DNA of 64,000 nt from Anaerolineales bacterium (GCA_020634895.1 JACKAV010000003.1:186001-250000); one strand, 5' to 3'. Counted from the first letter of the stretch, positions 24,512-33,115 are shown. Program-made: numbers and translations. Notes: generated by a model from the sequence alone, not told the origin.

Positions 24512-25773
24512 TTCTGCACCAAATTCTTTTTGCCGAAGAGAAGCACCGAAGCCAGGAACAGGACTCCGCCCATCGTCAGCAGGGCAGTGATCGGCGTGGA
24601 AAGATTCGAAAGAGTCCCGCCAAGCGCAAGTGTGGTGAATCCATCCAGCGCCCATGAATTCGGCGTAATGCGGCTGATTGTTTGTATCAATGGCGGCATT
24701 TGTTCGAGGCTGATGAAACTTCCGCCGAGGATGCCGAAGATCAGCATCATTGCCGAACCGACACTTCCCACTTGCGCGGGGGTGCGAGCCAATGCGGTGA
24801 TGATCATGCCCCAGCCCGTGGCGCTAAATACTGCGGCGAGCACCAACACGATGACTCCGAGAGAGTCGCCCCATTTCAATTGGAAGAGCAGCGAAGTTCC
24901 TCCGATAAGGATCAGCATCTGCACCACGCCGGTGAGAAAAATGCCGAACACTTTGCCCCCAAGGATCTGCATCGAGTTGGTGGGTGAGACGAGCAGACGC
25001 GGCAGTGTGCCCTGTGCTTTTTCTGCAAGGATGGAACGCCCGCCGTAGCTGACGGTGAACATCAGAAACATCAACGCCATGCCCGGCGCGAGATACGCCA
25101 GTATGTCGAAATCCAATTCTTCGCCATCGGCTGTGGATGTATTGAGCGTGATCGCAAGTTGAGAGTTATTCGGCGCATCTTGCAGCCGCTTTGTCATCTC
25201 TTCACCGGCGGCATTCGCCTCCTGCGGCGTGATGCGCCCGCTGACGAGCAATTGCAAAATGGAGGTTTGCCCGCCTACCGTTCCTTCTTCGATGCGGCTT
25301 AGGAATTCGTCCACAATTGCTTTGATAATGCCTGCGCTTGTCGGGCGCGAAGGGTTGGCGTATAGTTCGATCTTTACCGCTTCGGGCATGGCGCCGTTAT
25401 TGAAAGCTCCCTGTTGCGGGATGATGCTGTTTGTAAAACCAGCGGGGATGATGATCGCAGCAGCGACTTGGTCTTCATCCACCATGCTGCGCGCCGCCTC
25501 CGGCTCGGACCCGAAAGTTGGTTCGACCAAATCAGCCAGATCCTGCGAGTTGAACGTATCCACCAACGCCTGCCCCAAATCGCCATCATCTTGATTGACG
25601 ATGACAACGGGAATATCCGAAATTCCGGAGGAACTGTTTCCGCTGAATCTTCCGGTGACGAGTCCCATGCCGAGTGTCAGCAGAAAGGGAGCGAGCAGCA
25701 TGAAGATCAATGCTGCACGGTCGCGAAATGCAAGTTTTACATCCTTGATGCCGATGAGAAATGTTTTGAGCAT
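24508..25773 (-). CDS. ABC-2 type exporter permease (first)
   Basis: A 421-residue ABC-2 permease with the same plan as its downstream partner: N-terminal helix (about 20-40), a large external domain with SSGISDIPVVIVNQDDGDLG, and a five-helix C-terminal half that contains YGGRSILAEKAQGTLPRLL. It starts one base after the ATPase gene stop and overlaps the second permease by 4 bases. The two permeases probably form a heterodimer. Confidence 0.9.
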   Translation of the reverse strand: MLKTFLIGIKDVKLAFRDRAALIFMLLAPFLLTLGMGLVTGRFSGNSSSGISDIPVVIVNQDDGDLGQALVDTFNSQDLADLVEPTFGSEPEAARSMVDEDQVAAAIIIPAGFTNSIIPQQGAFNNGAMPEAVKIELYANPSRPTSAGIIKAIVDEFLSRIEEGTVGGQTSILQLLVSGRITPQEANAAGEEMTKRLQDAPNNSQLAITLNTSTADGEELDFDILAYLAPGMALMFLMFTVSYGGRSILAEKAQGTLPRLLVSPTNSMQILGGKVFGIFLTGVVQMLILIGGTSLLFQLKWGDSLGVIVLVLAAVFSATGWGMIITALARTPAQVGSVGSAMMLIFGILGGSFISLEQMPPLIQTISRITPNSWALDGFTTLALGGTLSNLSTPITALLTMGGVLFLASVLLFGKKNLVQK

Positions 25774-25774
25774 G

Positions 25775-26719
25775 TCAGTCTCTCAAAGCTCTTCCCGTCA
25801 GATGCAGGAAGACGGCTTCCAGATTCGGCTCGCGGATGTCGATGGAGTGGATCTTGATTCCGCGTTCGTTGGCTTTGCTCACAACCGGGGCAAGCACATC
25901 CGTCGCAGATGGCGTGATAATGGAAATTTCATGGTCGACTACGTTGGCTTCGAGAATGTCGGGAACGTTCTTGAACGCAGTTACCAGGGCTTGCGGGTCT
26001 TCGTTTTCACCGACATGCAGCACAAGCGTTTCTGTCTCGCCAACCTGTTTGGTCAACTCTTTTTGTGTGCCGATGGCGATCAACTCGCCGTGGTCGATGA
26101 TGCCGACGCGGTCGGAAAGTTCTTCGGCTTCTTCCATGTAATGTGTGGTGTAGAGGACGGTCATGCCCTGTTTGTTGAGGTCTTTGACCGTATCGAGGAT
26201 CGCGCGCCGTGATTGCGGGTCGATGCCGACGGTGGGCTCATCCATGAAGAGAAGCTTTGGTTTGTGGAGCAAGCCCACCCCAATGTTGACGCGGCGCTTC
26301 ATCCCGCCCGAATAGGTTTTGACGCGGTCTTTGGCTTTGTCCAACAGCCCGATCTGACCGAGCACTTCCTCCACGCGTTCCTTGAGCGCGGACCCGCTCA
26401 AGCCGTACATCTGTCCCCAGAAAATGAGATTTTCGCGGGCGGATAGTTCTTCGTAAAGCGCCAGTTCCTGCGGCACAACGCCGATGGCATTGCGCACATC
26501 CATTGGGTTTTTGGTCACGGAATGACCTGCAATGGTCGCATCGCCGGAAGTGGGGGCGTACAAGGTGGAAAGCATGGATATGGTGGTGGTTTTCCCCGCG
26601 CCGTTCGGACCAAGCAGGCTGAAGATCTCGCCTTCTTTGATGGTGAACGAAATCCCCTTGACCGCGGTGAAATCCCCGTATTTTTTCACCAGGTCCTGAA
26701 CTTCAAGAATATTGGGCAT
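25775..26719 (-). CDS. ABC-2 exporter ATP-binding protein (DrrA/CcmA type)
   Basis: A 314-residue ATPase: Walker A GPNGAGKTTT (about 38-47), signature YSGGMKRRVNIGVGLL, Walker B KLLFMDEPTVGID and the H-loop TTHYMEEAEEL. The C-terminal 90 residues form the usual DrrA-like accessory domain. GAGGAG lies 8 bases before ATG. It powers the two permeases immediately downstream. The operon probably begins with the DoxX and DUF6790-like genes, which share the strand with small gaps. Confidence 0.95.
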   Translation of the reverse strand: MPNILEVQDLVKKYGDFTAVKGISFTIKEGEIFSLLGPNGAGKTTTISMLSTLYAPTSGDATIAGHSVTKNPMDVRNAIGVVPQELALYEELSARENLIFWGQMYGLSGSALKERVEEVLGQIGLLDKAKDRVKTYSGGMKRRVNIGVGLLHKPKLLFMDEPTVGIDPQSRRAILDTVKDLNKQGMTVLYTTHYMEEAEELSDRVGIIDHGELIAIGTQKELTKQVGETETLVLHVGENEDPQALVTAFKNVPDILEANVVDHEISIITPSATDVLAPVVSKANERGIKIHSIDIREPNLEAVFLHLTGRALRD

Positions 26720-26779
26720 GAATATATCTCCTCAGTGGAAAGAAACTATCGGTATTTACGCGCGTGCGGATTTTAAGTT

Positions 26780-27301
26780 TCAGGCATTGCCCTGCAATTT
26801 TCCCTTTTGTTCGCGTTGTACCAATAGATAGAGAATGATCGAAATTACGGGCCAGATAAAGTCCCAATATAGCACGATGCCTGTGTTGCTCGGAGAAAGA
26901 TTGTCGTGCTGTGTGATGTGCAGAATATGCGTGAAGCCCGCACCCCAGCCGAAGATCAAACGCATCAGAATGGCGGGAAGCCAGTATGCCCGATTCCAAA
27001 AGCTGAGAAAGCCTACCAAGCCAATACCGATGGAGGCAAAGCCCAACTCCATTTGGAAGCCGCTGTTCACGGGCCAGCCGATGCTTGTGGCAACTTCATC
27101 CGCATAGATGATGTGACCGAACAATCCGCTCATGATCCCAAACCAGCCTGAGAGCCCGATGACATAGATTGTGATTATCTCAATAACCGATTCTCTTCGC
27201 TGTCCGTTGCGGGTGTTGTAAAGGTGTACTCCGATCGAAATAGCAGTGACAGCGAGCTGCATATACAAGTTAAAACCGGAAATCTCAAATAATTTGTTCA
27301 T
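26780..27301 (-). CDS. DUF6790-like integral membrane protein
   Basis: A 173-residue protein with about five membrane helices. The stretch LSGWFGIMSGLFGHIIYADE resembles the DUF6790 family as I recall it. Function unknown. It starts 15 bases after the DoxX-like gene and precedes the exporter ATPase by 60 bases, so it probably belongs to the exporter operon and may be an accessory subunit or part of the same envelope response. Confidence 0.6.
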   Translation of the reverse strand: MNKLFEISGFNLYMQLAVTAISIGVHLYNTRNGQRRESVIEIITIYVIGLSGWFGIMSGLFGHIIYADEVATSIGWPVNSGFQMELGFASIGIGLVGFLSFWNRAYWLPAILMRLIFGWGAGFTHILHITQHDNLSPSNTGIVLYWDFIWPVISIILYLLVQREQKGKLQGNA

Positions 27302-27316
27302 ATCTCTCTTCCTCTG

Positions 27317-27700
27317 TTATCCAACCAATAAATCCCATCGCCCGAAAATCACAAAAGCGGACATGGCTGCAAAGTAAATATTAAGTGGCAAATATCTGTA
27401 TTCTTTTTTGGGAAGGTGCTCAGTGAAGATGGCGAACCCTTGAAGGATCGTCAAACCGATTGCGGCAAGTACTGTGACCCATGGAAGGATCCCCGTCAAC
27501 ATGGGCAACACTATACCGATTGCGCCAAGAAGTTCTGCCACGCCAACAAAGCGGATGAAACTATCCGAGTGACCATTTGTCCACGCCATTTTTTCTTTTG
27601 CTTTGGCGGTAGAGAATGTTTTGTAAATTCCGTAGGCTCCATAAATGCCTAAAAGCGAAACCTGTACGATCCATAAACCAATATTAAGTCCTGTATTCAC
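27317..27700 (-). CDS. DoxX-like membrane protein
   Basis: A 127-residue, four-helix protein of the DoxX_2 type, with the family pattern RFVGVAELLGAIGIVLP and the closing YLPLNIYFAAMSAFVIFGRW. The longer frame to 27793 is rejected: GTG 27700 has AAGGAG 9 bases before it and gives the normal DoxX N-terminus. The role of DoxX proteins is not settled. First gene of the exporter operon; its promoter carries a box shared with the histidine kinase promoter. Confidence 0.8.
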   Translation of the reverse strand: MNTGLNIGLWIVQVSLLGIYGAYGIYKTFSTAKAKEKMAWTNGHSDSFIRFVGVAELLGAIGIVLPMLTGILPWVTVLAAIGLTILQGFAIFTEHLPKKEYRYLPLNIYFAAMSAFVIFGRWDLLVG

Positions 27701-27727
27701 TGTTTCGTTCTCCTTTTCTATAGGACA

Positions 27728-27772
27728 ATTATAGAAAATGGGTGAATACAAGGCAATACAAAAAATTATTGA
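27728..27772 (-). promoter_or_regulatory. Promoter of the DoxX/exporter operon with shared box
   Basis: On the minus strand, TTGCCT (27756-27751), 17 bases and TATAAT (27733-27728). The -35 box is part of a motif, read on the plus strand as GGCAATACAARAAATTAT (27752-27769), that recurs at the same distance from the -10 box upstream of the histidine kinase gene. Confidence 0.7.
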
Positions 27773-27819
27773 ACTTGACTTTAGGGTATCCATAATTTTA
27801 TGTATGGTGATTGGAAAAT

Positions 27820-27856
27820 AAAAACTCCCGCAGACTTTCGCCGAACGGGAGCAAAA
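27820..27856 (-). terminator. Terminator of the kinase/regulator operon
   Basis: CTCCCG and CGGGAG pair around 15 bases, and the minus strand continues as TTTTTATTTT. Confidence 0.7.
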
Positions 27857-27873
27857 CTTTCTACATATGAAAC

Positions 27874-28539
27874 TTATCCCTCATCATCATACAAGGATGC
27901 CAACCCTTCACGCAGGGCATACAATGCGGCTTGTGTGCGGCTGGCGAGATGCAGTTTATCGAGCACACGTGAGACGTGTGTATATACCGTTGCAACACTC
28001 ACAACCAATGTCTCTGCAATCTCCTGATTGCTCAATCCACGAGCGATGAGCTTCAGAACTTCCACTTCACGCTCAGTGAGCGGGTCAGGTGACACGAGTG
28101 CATCATCTGATGAATGTGAGATTTCCTTGAGCAGCTTTTGTGCAATGCTCGAATGTAATGTCGGTTCCCCTTTATGTACCTGCCGTATGGCGTTTATCAA
28201 TTCATCGGGACCGGTATCCTTGATCAAATATCCAAGCGCACCCGCTTTGATGGCAGGGAAAACCTTGTCGTCTGTAGCGAAACTGGTGAGCACTAATATC
28301 TGTGTCGAAGAGTTTCCCGCCTTGATCTGGCGTATTGCTTCGATCCCATCCATAACAGGCATGACCAGGTCCATTAACACAATGTCGGGCTTTAGTTGTT
28401 CCACTCCTGCCACCGCTTCACGTCCGTTTGACGCCTCGCCGATAACCTCGATTCCTTTTTCTGTGCTTAGAAGCTGCCTGATTCCCCGTCGGACGATCTG
28501 GTGGTCGTCTGTGATAAAAACTCGTATCGTTTTACCCAT
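27874..28539 (-). CDS. NarL/LuxR-type response regulator
   Basis: A 221-residue DNA-binding regulator. Receiver domain about 5-122, with acidic pair Asp11-Asp12, phospho-acceptor Asp57 (LMDLVMPVMDG), switch Thr (VLTSF) and Lys (YLIKD). The LuxR HTH covers about 153-205 (TEREVEVLKLIARGLSNQEI). It overlaps the kinase gene by 8 bases, so the two are translated together. Probable target: the box shared by its own promoter and the ABC exporter operon. Confidence 0.95.
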   Translation of the reverse strand: MGKTIRVFITDDHQIVRRGIRQLLSTEKGIEVIGEASNGREAVAGVEQLKPDIVLMDLVMPVMDGIEAIRQIKAGNSSTQILVLTSFATDDKVFPAIKAGALGYLIKDTGPDELINAIRQVHKGEPTLHSSIAQKLLKEISHSSDDALVSPDPLTEREVEVLKLIARGLSNQEIAETLVVSVATVYTHVSRVLDKLHLASRTQAALYALREGLASLYDDEG

Positions 28540-29707
28540 CAGTCACCTCAACTCTAATAGTCGTTCCTCTGTTGTCACTCATCATTTGCAGGTCACCGCC
28601 AAACTGTTCAGCGCGTTCCCTCATTCCATGCAACCCCATGCCTCCAGACATTCCATTCACATCGAAGCCAACGCCATCATCCTGAATCTCCAGAACGATT
28701 TTCTCACCCTGTTTCTTTAATGAGACTTTCACAGACTTCGCTCGCGCATGCTTTAGGATGTTGTTCAGTGCTTCATTTGCGACGCCATAGAGTCCCGCTT
28801 CGACCCCCGCTGATAACTGTTTCACCTCGTCAAGCATGATCTGCACTTTGAGTCCGCTTCTGCTTTCAACAGATTCAAGCCTGTTCTGTAGTGCTGCGAC
28901 CAAACCCTCCTGCTCAAGAATGGGCGGACGCAGTTCAAAGATGAGCAGACGGGTCTCTTGCAGAGTCTGCTGGGCAGAGTCGCGGATCTCGCGCAACGCT
29001 CCCGCTGCCTCGTCGATTTGCCTTGCAGTTAAGTTGCGGGCTGCGGCTTCGGCTTGAAGAGTGAGTCCGTATAGGGTTTGTGCGACCGAGTCGTGCAATT
29101 CCCGTGCAAGTCGGTTGCGTTCTTTCACTGTTGCAAGTTCTTCTGCCTGCCCTGCGTAATCCTGTAATTGACGATGCGCCTGTTGTAGTTCATCTAAAAG
29201 CCTGTCGCTTTGGATCCGTGCTTCGTTGGTACGCAGCATCGTGGTGGAAAAAGAGGCGACGAAGAATAATCCTGCAAGATAAAGGAATGTGAAGGGTAGT
29301 CCGTTCGGGAATTCAAATTGTGTGAGCTGCCCGATGATGATGGCTGCACTAAAGATCCCGATCCATGTGATGGCTTTTCGACGCGGCAGGATGAACATGG
29401 CTTGTCCGCCAAGGGGCATGAAGAGAATGGCGAAAAAATCCAATTCGTAATAAAGCAACATCCCGCCTATGATGAACATGGTTTGAATTGCGAGGTAAAT
29501 ATGAGCCCTGGTTTCACTGTCCCTAATGATGAACTCATTGAATATCAGCAAGATTGCATATCCGATCAGGATCGTATTTAACAGCCATCGTAGAGGATGA
29601 TGCTGCTCAGCAAATTCAAGAGTCCACCGTAATGCTACTGAAGCCCACATGGCAAGGCTCATGATGAGAAAGGCATTTGGATTGGCATTTGAGAAGACCT
29701 GTTTCAT
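28532..29707 (-). CDS. Membrane histidine kinase (HisKA_3, NarL/DesK/LiaS class)
   Basis: A 391-residue sensor kinase. Five or six N-terminal membrane helices (about 12-155) with almost no external loops suggest intramembrane sensing, as in LiaS and DesK. A short coiled coil leads to HisKA_3 with phospho-acceptor His205 (RNRLARELHDSVAQTLYG) and an HATPase domain with NEALNNILKHA, DDGVGFD and GGMGLHGMRERA. ATG 29707 lies 6 bases after TATAAT and has no ribosome-binding site; the open frame extends upstream but the promoter sits inside that extension. Paired with the overlapping response regulator. Confidence 0.95.
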   Translation of the reverse strand: MKQVFSNANPNAFLIMSLAMWASVALRWTLEFAEQHHPLRWLLNTILIGYAILLIFNEFIIRDSETRAHIYLAIQTMFIIGGMLLYYELDFFAILFMPLGGQAMFILPRRKAITWIGIFSAAIIIGQLTQFEFPNGLPFTFLYLAGLFFVASFSTTMLRTNEARIQSDRLLDELQQAHRQLQDYAGQAEELATVKERNRLARELHDSVAQTLYGLTLQAEAAARNLTARQIDEAAGALREIRDSAQQTLQETRLLIFELRPPILEQEGLVAALQNRLESVESRSGLKVQIMLDEVKQLSAGVEAGLYGVANEALNNILKHARAKSVKVSLKKQGEKIVLEIQDDGVGFDVNGMSGGMGLHGMRERAEQFGGDLQMMSDNRGTTIRVEVTDG

Positions 29708-29713
29708 ATGGTC

Positions 29714-29758
29714 ATTATAGGGGTGGAAAGAAATCGGGGCAATACAAGAAATTATGGA
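29714..29758 (-). promoter_or_regulatory. Promoter of the kinase/regulator operon with shared box
   Basis: On the minus strand, TTGCCC (29742-29737), 17 bases and TATAAT (29719-29714), then 6 bases to the ATG, so the mRNA should be leaderless. The plus-strand motif GGCAATACAARAAATTAT at 29738-29755 matches the exporter promoter, with an identical 18-base gap to the -10 box. Confidence 0.75.
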
Positions 29759-29834
29759 TATTGGATTCCCGGTTTTTACTGACGACATGCATCAAACTGG
29801 CTGGCATAATTTTTTCATAAAACTTGGAGGTTCT

Positions 29835-30776
29835 ATGGAAAAACTGAAATGGTGGATTAGTGTTCTTGTATTCTTTGCTGTGGTACTGGGTCCAGTTGCG
29901 GTTACGCAGGCAAAAGGGAGTGTTTCGCGTCGCTCATATAACAATCCGGGGTTATTCAGTATGGATTATGCGGAAGTCTCCTTTCGAAACGAAAAGCAAG
30001 GTTTGAATCTTGCTGGAATGTTATTCGTCCCTGAGGGTGAAGGTCCATTCCCTGCGGTGGTGATAATCCATGGTGCAGGGACGAGTGAACGTGATAATAC
30101 CTGGTATCTAACCCTCGCCAATTATTTACAAAGGGATGGCGTACTTGTTTTACTGCCTGACAAGCGCGGCTCTGTAAAATCTGAAGGAGATTGGCATACA
30201 TCCAGCTATGAAGACCTTGCTACAGATACGGTTGCTGCTTTGGAGTTTCTTAAGTCCCAGAAAATGGTTCCTGTATCGACGATTGGCATCATTGGTATGA
30301 GCCAGGGCGGACAAATATCCCCGTATGTCGTTCATCTCTCACCGGATGTGGATTTTCTGATCGATGTCGTTGGCACATCTCTTAACAATTATGATGTGCT
30401 TCACTATGAAGAGACCAACAACCTGCGCGAGATGGGATTTCTCCCCGGCGTCTCTGACCTGATCGCTTATCCCTCCAGCTGGGTGTTGAGGAACTTTACA
30501 CAAAAGGTATTTTGGGATGCGGTCGGTAATTTTGATGCATTACCTTATTGGGAGGAACTTACAGTGCCAGCTCTGGTGATGTATGGTAGTGACGATCCCA
30601 ACGTCCCTGCAGAGGCGAGCAAAAAACGTCTGATGGCATTGAATAAGGAAAATCTTGATGTGAGAATTTATGAAGGTTCTGAACATGCATTGCAAGACCC
30701 TCCGGGAAAAGGAGAAAGTATCTTTCGGAGTGAAGCGTTGGAGGATATAAAAGACTTTATCTTTTCAATACATTAA
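29835..30776 (+). CDS. Secreted alpha/beta hydrolase
   Basis: A 313-residue exported hydrolase with a signal peptide (cleavage near TQA, residue 26). Catalytic triad candidates: Ser in GMSQGG, Asp in YGSDDP and His in EGSEHAL; oxyanion region VIIHGAGTSERDN. It resembles acyl-peptidase and dienelactone-hydrolase-like esterases; the substrate is not predictable. TTGGAGG lies just before ATG 29835. It is divergent from the kinase operon, and the intergenic region carries the shared box, so it may be co-regulated. Confidence 0.88.
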   Translation: MEKLKWWISVLVFFAVVLGPVAVTQAKGSVSRRSYNNPGLFSMDYAEVSFRNEKQGLNLAGMLFVPEGEGPFPAVVIIHGAGTSERDNTWYLTLANYLQRDGVLVLLPDKRGSVKSEGDWHTSSYEDLATDTVAALEFLKSQKMVPVSTIGIIGMSQGGQISPYVVHLSPDVDFLIDVVGTSLNNYDVLHYEETNNLREMGFLPGVSDLIAYPSSWVLRNFTQKVFWDAVGNFDALPYWEELTVPALVMYGSDDPNVPAEASKKRLMALNKENLDVRIYEGSEHALQDPPGKGESIFRSEALEDIKDFIFSIH

Positions 30777-30779
30777 AGT

Positions 30780-30815
30780 AAAAGAGACATCCGCAATAGA
30801 TGGATGTCTCTTTTA
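30780..30815 (+). terminator. Terminator of the alpha/beta hydrolase gene
   Basis: AAAAGAGACATCC and GGATGTCTCTTTT pair around a short loop. Confidence 0.85.
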
Positions 30816-30896
30816 TTATGGGGACTATTTGAAGATTTTTCTTCATAACATCCTTGGAAAATGAAGAAATAACATGTCAGAGTGGGAATATCTTGT

Positions 30897-31079
30897 TTAT
30901 AAATTATCAATTTCTATAGGTGGAATTTCATCCGCGAGTTCAAATTTGAATATCTTTGAATAAAAATACAACTCGCCCTTGTAGGCACGCTTAATGGATT
31001 CCGCCTTGCGGAAGCCGTGCTGCTCGCCTTCAAAGAGGGTGTACGCCGTGGGAATTTCTTTATTCGCGAATCGTTTCAA
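30897..31079 (-). pseudogene. C-terminal remnant of an S9 prolyl-oligopeptidase-like gene
   Basis: This 60-codon frame reads EIPTAYTLFEGEQHGFRKAE and then IKRAYKGELYFYSKIFKFELA, which matches the last 55 or so residues of bacterial dipeptidyl/acylaminoacyl peptidases, including the catalytic-His segment EGEQHGFR. The rest of that 600-700 residue protein is absent; the frame is replaced upstream by the P1 peptidase gene, with which it overlaps 20 bases. It is most simply a deletion scar, with the P1 and ATP-grasp genes lying at the break point. Expression as a short peptide is possible, since it still has a start codon. Confidence 0.75.
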
Positions 31080-32148
31080 AGCGGTTGTGCTTTTTCATAA
31101 TGTCCATCAATTCCTGATGCGGAAGCGCCTTTACGCTGATCTCGTGCCCGTCCATATCTTCTGCGGCGACCATCGAGTTGATGATCGCTTCTTCCGTGGC
31201 GTAGACTGTGGCAGCAAAGATTGGGTCGAGGTGATCGTTCGCAAGCGTTTGGATCTGCGAAATTCCCTGTTTATCGGGATGGGCAGCTTGAGCATTGGCA
31301 GTGGAAAACGCGAGGAAAATATCCCCCGAACCGTTCCCGCCGATGGAGCCAGTACGTGCCATGCCCAAAGCGACACGCTTTGCCATCCGCTTGAGTTGAT
31401 GCGGCAGCAGCGGTGCATTCGTAGCGACGACGACGATCAACGAACCGTCATCCTGCTTGAATGGATTTTCGCCATTCGTCACCGGCGCATCGTCCTTGAA
31501 ATATTTTCCGACTGGAACACCCGCAATATTCAATTGATAACGCCTGCCAAAATTCGTCTGTGCCAGCGCCCCGACTGTCCAACCGCCGAGTTTTTCCGGC
31601 AGCTTGCGCGAGGATGTTCCCGTCCCGCCTTTGAATTCGTAGCACATCATTCCCGTCCCGCCGCCGACATTGCCTTCTTCAATTGCTCCCGATGTCGAGG
31701 AATCCAATGCGTGAAAAATATGATGGTCTTTAACGAAGAATCCGTTCATGTCGTTCAACCAGGCGTCCGCTGTTTCTGCCACCACGGGCAGCGACCACGG
31801 CTGGTATTGGATATTATTTTTTATCTGCCACGCAATGATCGTATCGCGCACAATGCCAACGCTGTGGGTATTGGTCAGCCCGATCGGTCCCTCCAAAAAA
31901 CCGCCTTCATCGACCCATGCCATGCCTGTCATCTCCCCGTTGCCATTGAACGAATGAATGCCAGCGAACACGGGCGTGTAATCCTGCCTTCCACGCGGAT
32001 GAATAATGGTCACGCCTGTCCGCGCAGTTGCCCCTTCAATGATGGTCGAGTAGCCGACAGTCACGCCGGGTACATCTGTGATTGCGTTGGACTCACCGGG
32101 TGTCCCTTCGAACGGGATGCCCAGATCTCTTGCGCGGATTTTTTTCAT
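31060..32148 (-). CDS. P1 family (DmpA-type) aminopeptidase
   Basis: A 362-residue self-processing Ntn-type peptidase of the DmpA / L-aminopeptidase D-esterase / BapA group. Conserved features: AITDVPGVTVGYSTI, GIHSFNGNGEMTG, TNTHSVGIVRD, VGGGTGM and DDGSLIVVVATNAPL, where cleavage before the Ser of GS would free the nucleophile. Members release N-terminal amino acids, D-residues or beta-amino acids. The start at 32148 overlaps the ATP-grasp stop as ATGA, with AAGGAG 5 bases ahead, so translation is coupled to that gene. No signal peptide, so probably cytoplasmic. Confidence 0.93.
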   Translation of the reverse strand: MKKIRARDLGIPFEGTPGESNAITDVPGVTVGYSTIIEGATARTGVTIIHPRGRQDYTPVFAGIHSFNGNGEMTGMAWVDEGGFLEGPIGLTNTHSVGIVRDTIIAWQIKNNIQYQPWSLPVVAETADAWLNDMNGFFVKDHHIFHALDSSTSGAIEEGNVGGGTGMMCYEFKGGTGTSSRKLPEKLGGWTVGALAQTNFGRRYQLNIAGVPVGKYFKDDAPVTNGENPFKQDDGSLIVVVATNAPLLPHQLKRMAKRVALGMARTGSIGGNGSGDIFLAFSTANAQAAHPDKQGISQIQTLANDHLDPIFAATVYATEEAIINSMVAAEDMDGHEISVKALPHQELMDIMKKHNRFETIRE

Positions 32149-33026
32149 ACGTTCTCCTTGGCAATTTTTACAAGCTGTCTTGCAATACATTCCATCACTT
32201 CATCCGGCACACCGTCCATTGCCTTGCTTTGTACGCGGGTATCGATGCCATCGTTGACATAATCGACGACGATGAATTCGTCAGCGAGAGCGATCTCTGT
32301 CGAGAACCAATCCAGCTTGCAGATGGAAGCGATGCGGCTCGTCACATCCCGCAGCCTGTTCAGACCGACCCGGGCTTCTTCCTCCGCTGTGACCTGTTTG
32401 TAGATATGCGTCTCCGGATTCCACCAGCATGGGTACGTCTCGCCATTGGCGTAGAAGACTCGAAACCACGCGGGCGCGTCATCCACAATTCGCGGCGTGA
32501 CGTGTGCCTGAATTAAATATTTTTGCTCGGGGAATTCCATGCGCGCTTTTAGGATCTCATCGATTGTGTTCGCGCCGAGGATAACGCCTTCACCGCCTCC
32601 GCCATTGGATGGTTTGATGACGAAATTTTCACCCAATGGAGTCAGGTCAATGGGCGGGACAACAGGCTGTTCAAGAAATGGCGCGAGCAGGATTGTGTAG
32701 GGTGTATAAATTCCTGCACTGATCAACTCAAGGTGCATGGTCGCTTTATCTTCCGACCATGCAGAGACCTCGGCGGGGTTGATGCGCTTCGCGCCGAACT
32801 CCTTCGCCCAGCGGGGAATCGGGTCAAAGGTGCGGTCGCCCTGACCGCGGTGGAGCAGGGTCTTGAATGTGGTCACTCCCTTGTATAAGGCGGTGATGGA
32901 TTCCAATAAATTGTCTGATTTGATCTGCCAGAACGAAATTCCCTCTTCGATGCAGGCTCGCTCCACCATTCCAACGAAAACATCATCATATTCCCAATAC
33001 CAGGGCAGGCATAAGTCATAACGCAT
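32145..33026 (-). CDS. ATP-grasp family ligase-like protein
   Basis: A 293-residue protein with an ATP-grasp core: DKATMHLELISAGI (about 92-105), the ATP-binding strand NFVIKPSNGGGGEGV (about 137-151) and a late acidic strand EFIVVDYVNDG in the position of the metal-binding residues. ATP-grasp enzymes join a carboxylate to an amine or thiol, often making short peptides. Translational coupling to the P1 aminopeptidase points to linked synthesis and hydrolysis or maturation of a small peptide, but no substrate is evident. ATG 33026 is 7 bases after TATAAT with no ribosome-binding site. Confidence 0.75.
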   Translation of the reverse strand: MRYDLCLPWYWEYDDVFVGMVERACIEEGISFWQIKSDNLLESITALYKGVTTFKTLLHRGQGDRTFDPIPRWAKEFGAKRINPAEVSAWSEDKATMHLELISAGIYTPYTILLAPFLEQPVVPPIDLTPLGENFVIKPSNGGGGEGVILGANTIDEILKARMEFPEQKYLIQAHVTPRIVDDAPAWFRVFYANGETYPCWWNPETHIYKQVTAEEEARVGLNRLRDVTSRIASICKLDWFSTEIALADEFIVVDYVNDGIDTRVQSKAMDGVPDEVMECIARQLVKIAKENV

Positions 33027-33033
33027 GGGGGCG

Positions 33034-33039
33034 ATTATA
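33034..33039 (-). promoter_or_regulatory. -10 box, leaderless ATP-grasp/P1 operon
   Basis: TATAAT on the minus strand ends 7 bases before ATG 33026. No good -35 box is seen. Confidence 0.5.
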
Positions 33040-33086
33040 GCCGAATGACCGATGCTGCCCTGCGGATAGTTTTGTTTATTTTCCCG

Positions 33087-33115
33087 TTTACCGCTTACAC
33101 TCTCACTGGTAAAAT
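33087..33115 (+). promoter_or_regulatory. Promoter of the SlyD-like gene
   Basis: TTTACC (33087-33092), a 17-base spacer and TAAAAT (33110-33115). Confidence 0.55.

Noticed and set aside
30994..32262. 422-codon plus-strand frame opposite the P1 peptidase
   Set aside because: It is long but Cys/His/Arg-rich, without domain pattern; the minus-strand gene has all family motifs.
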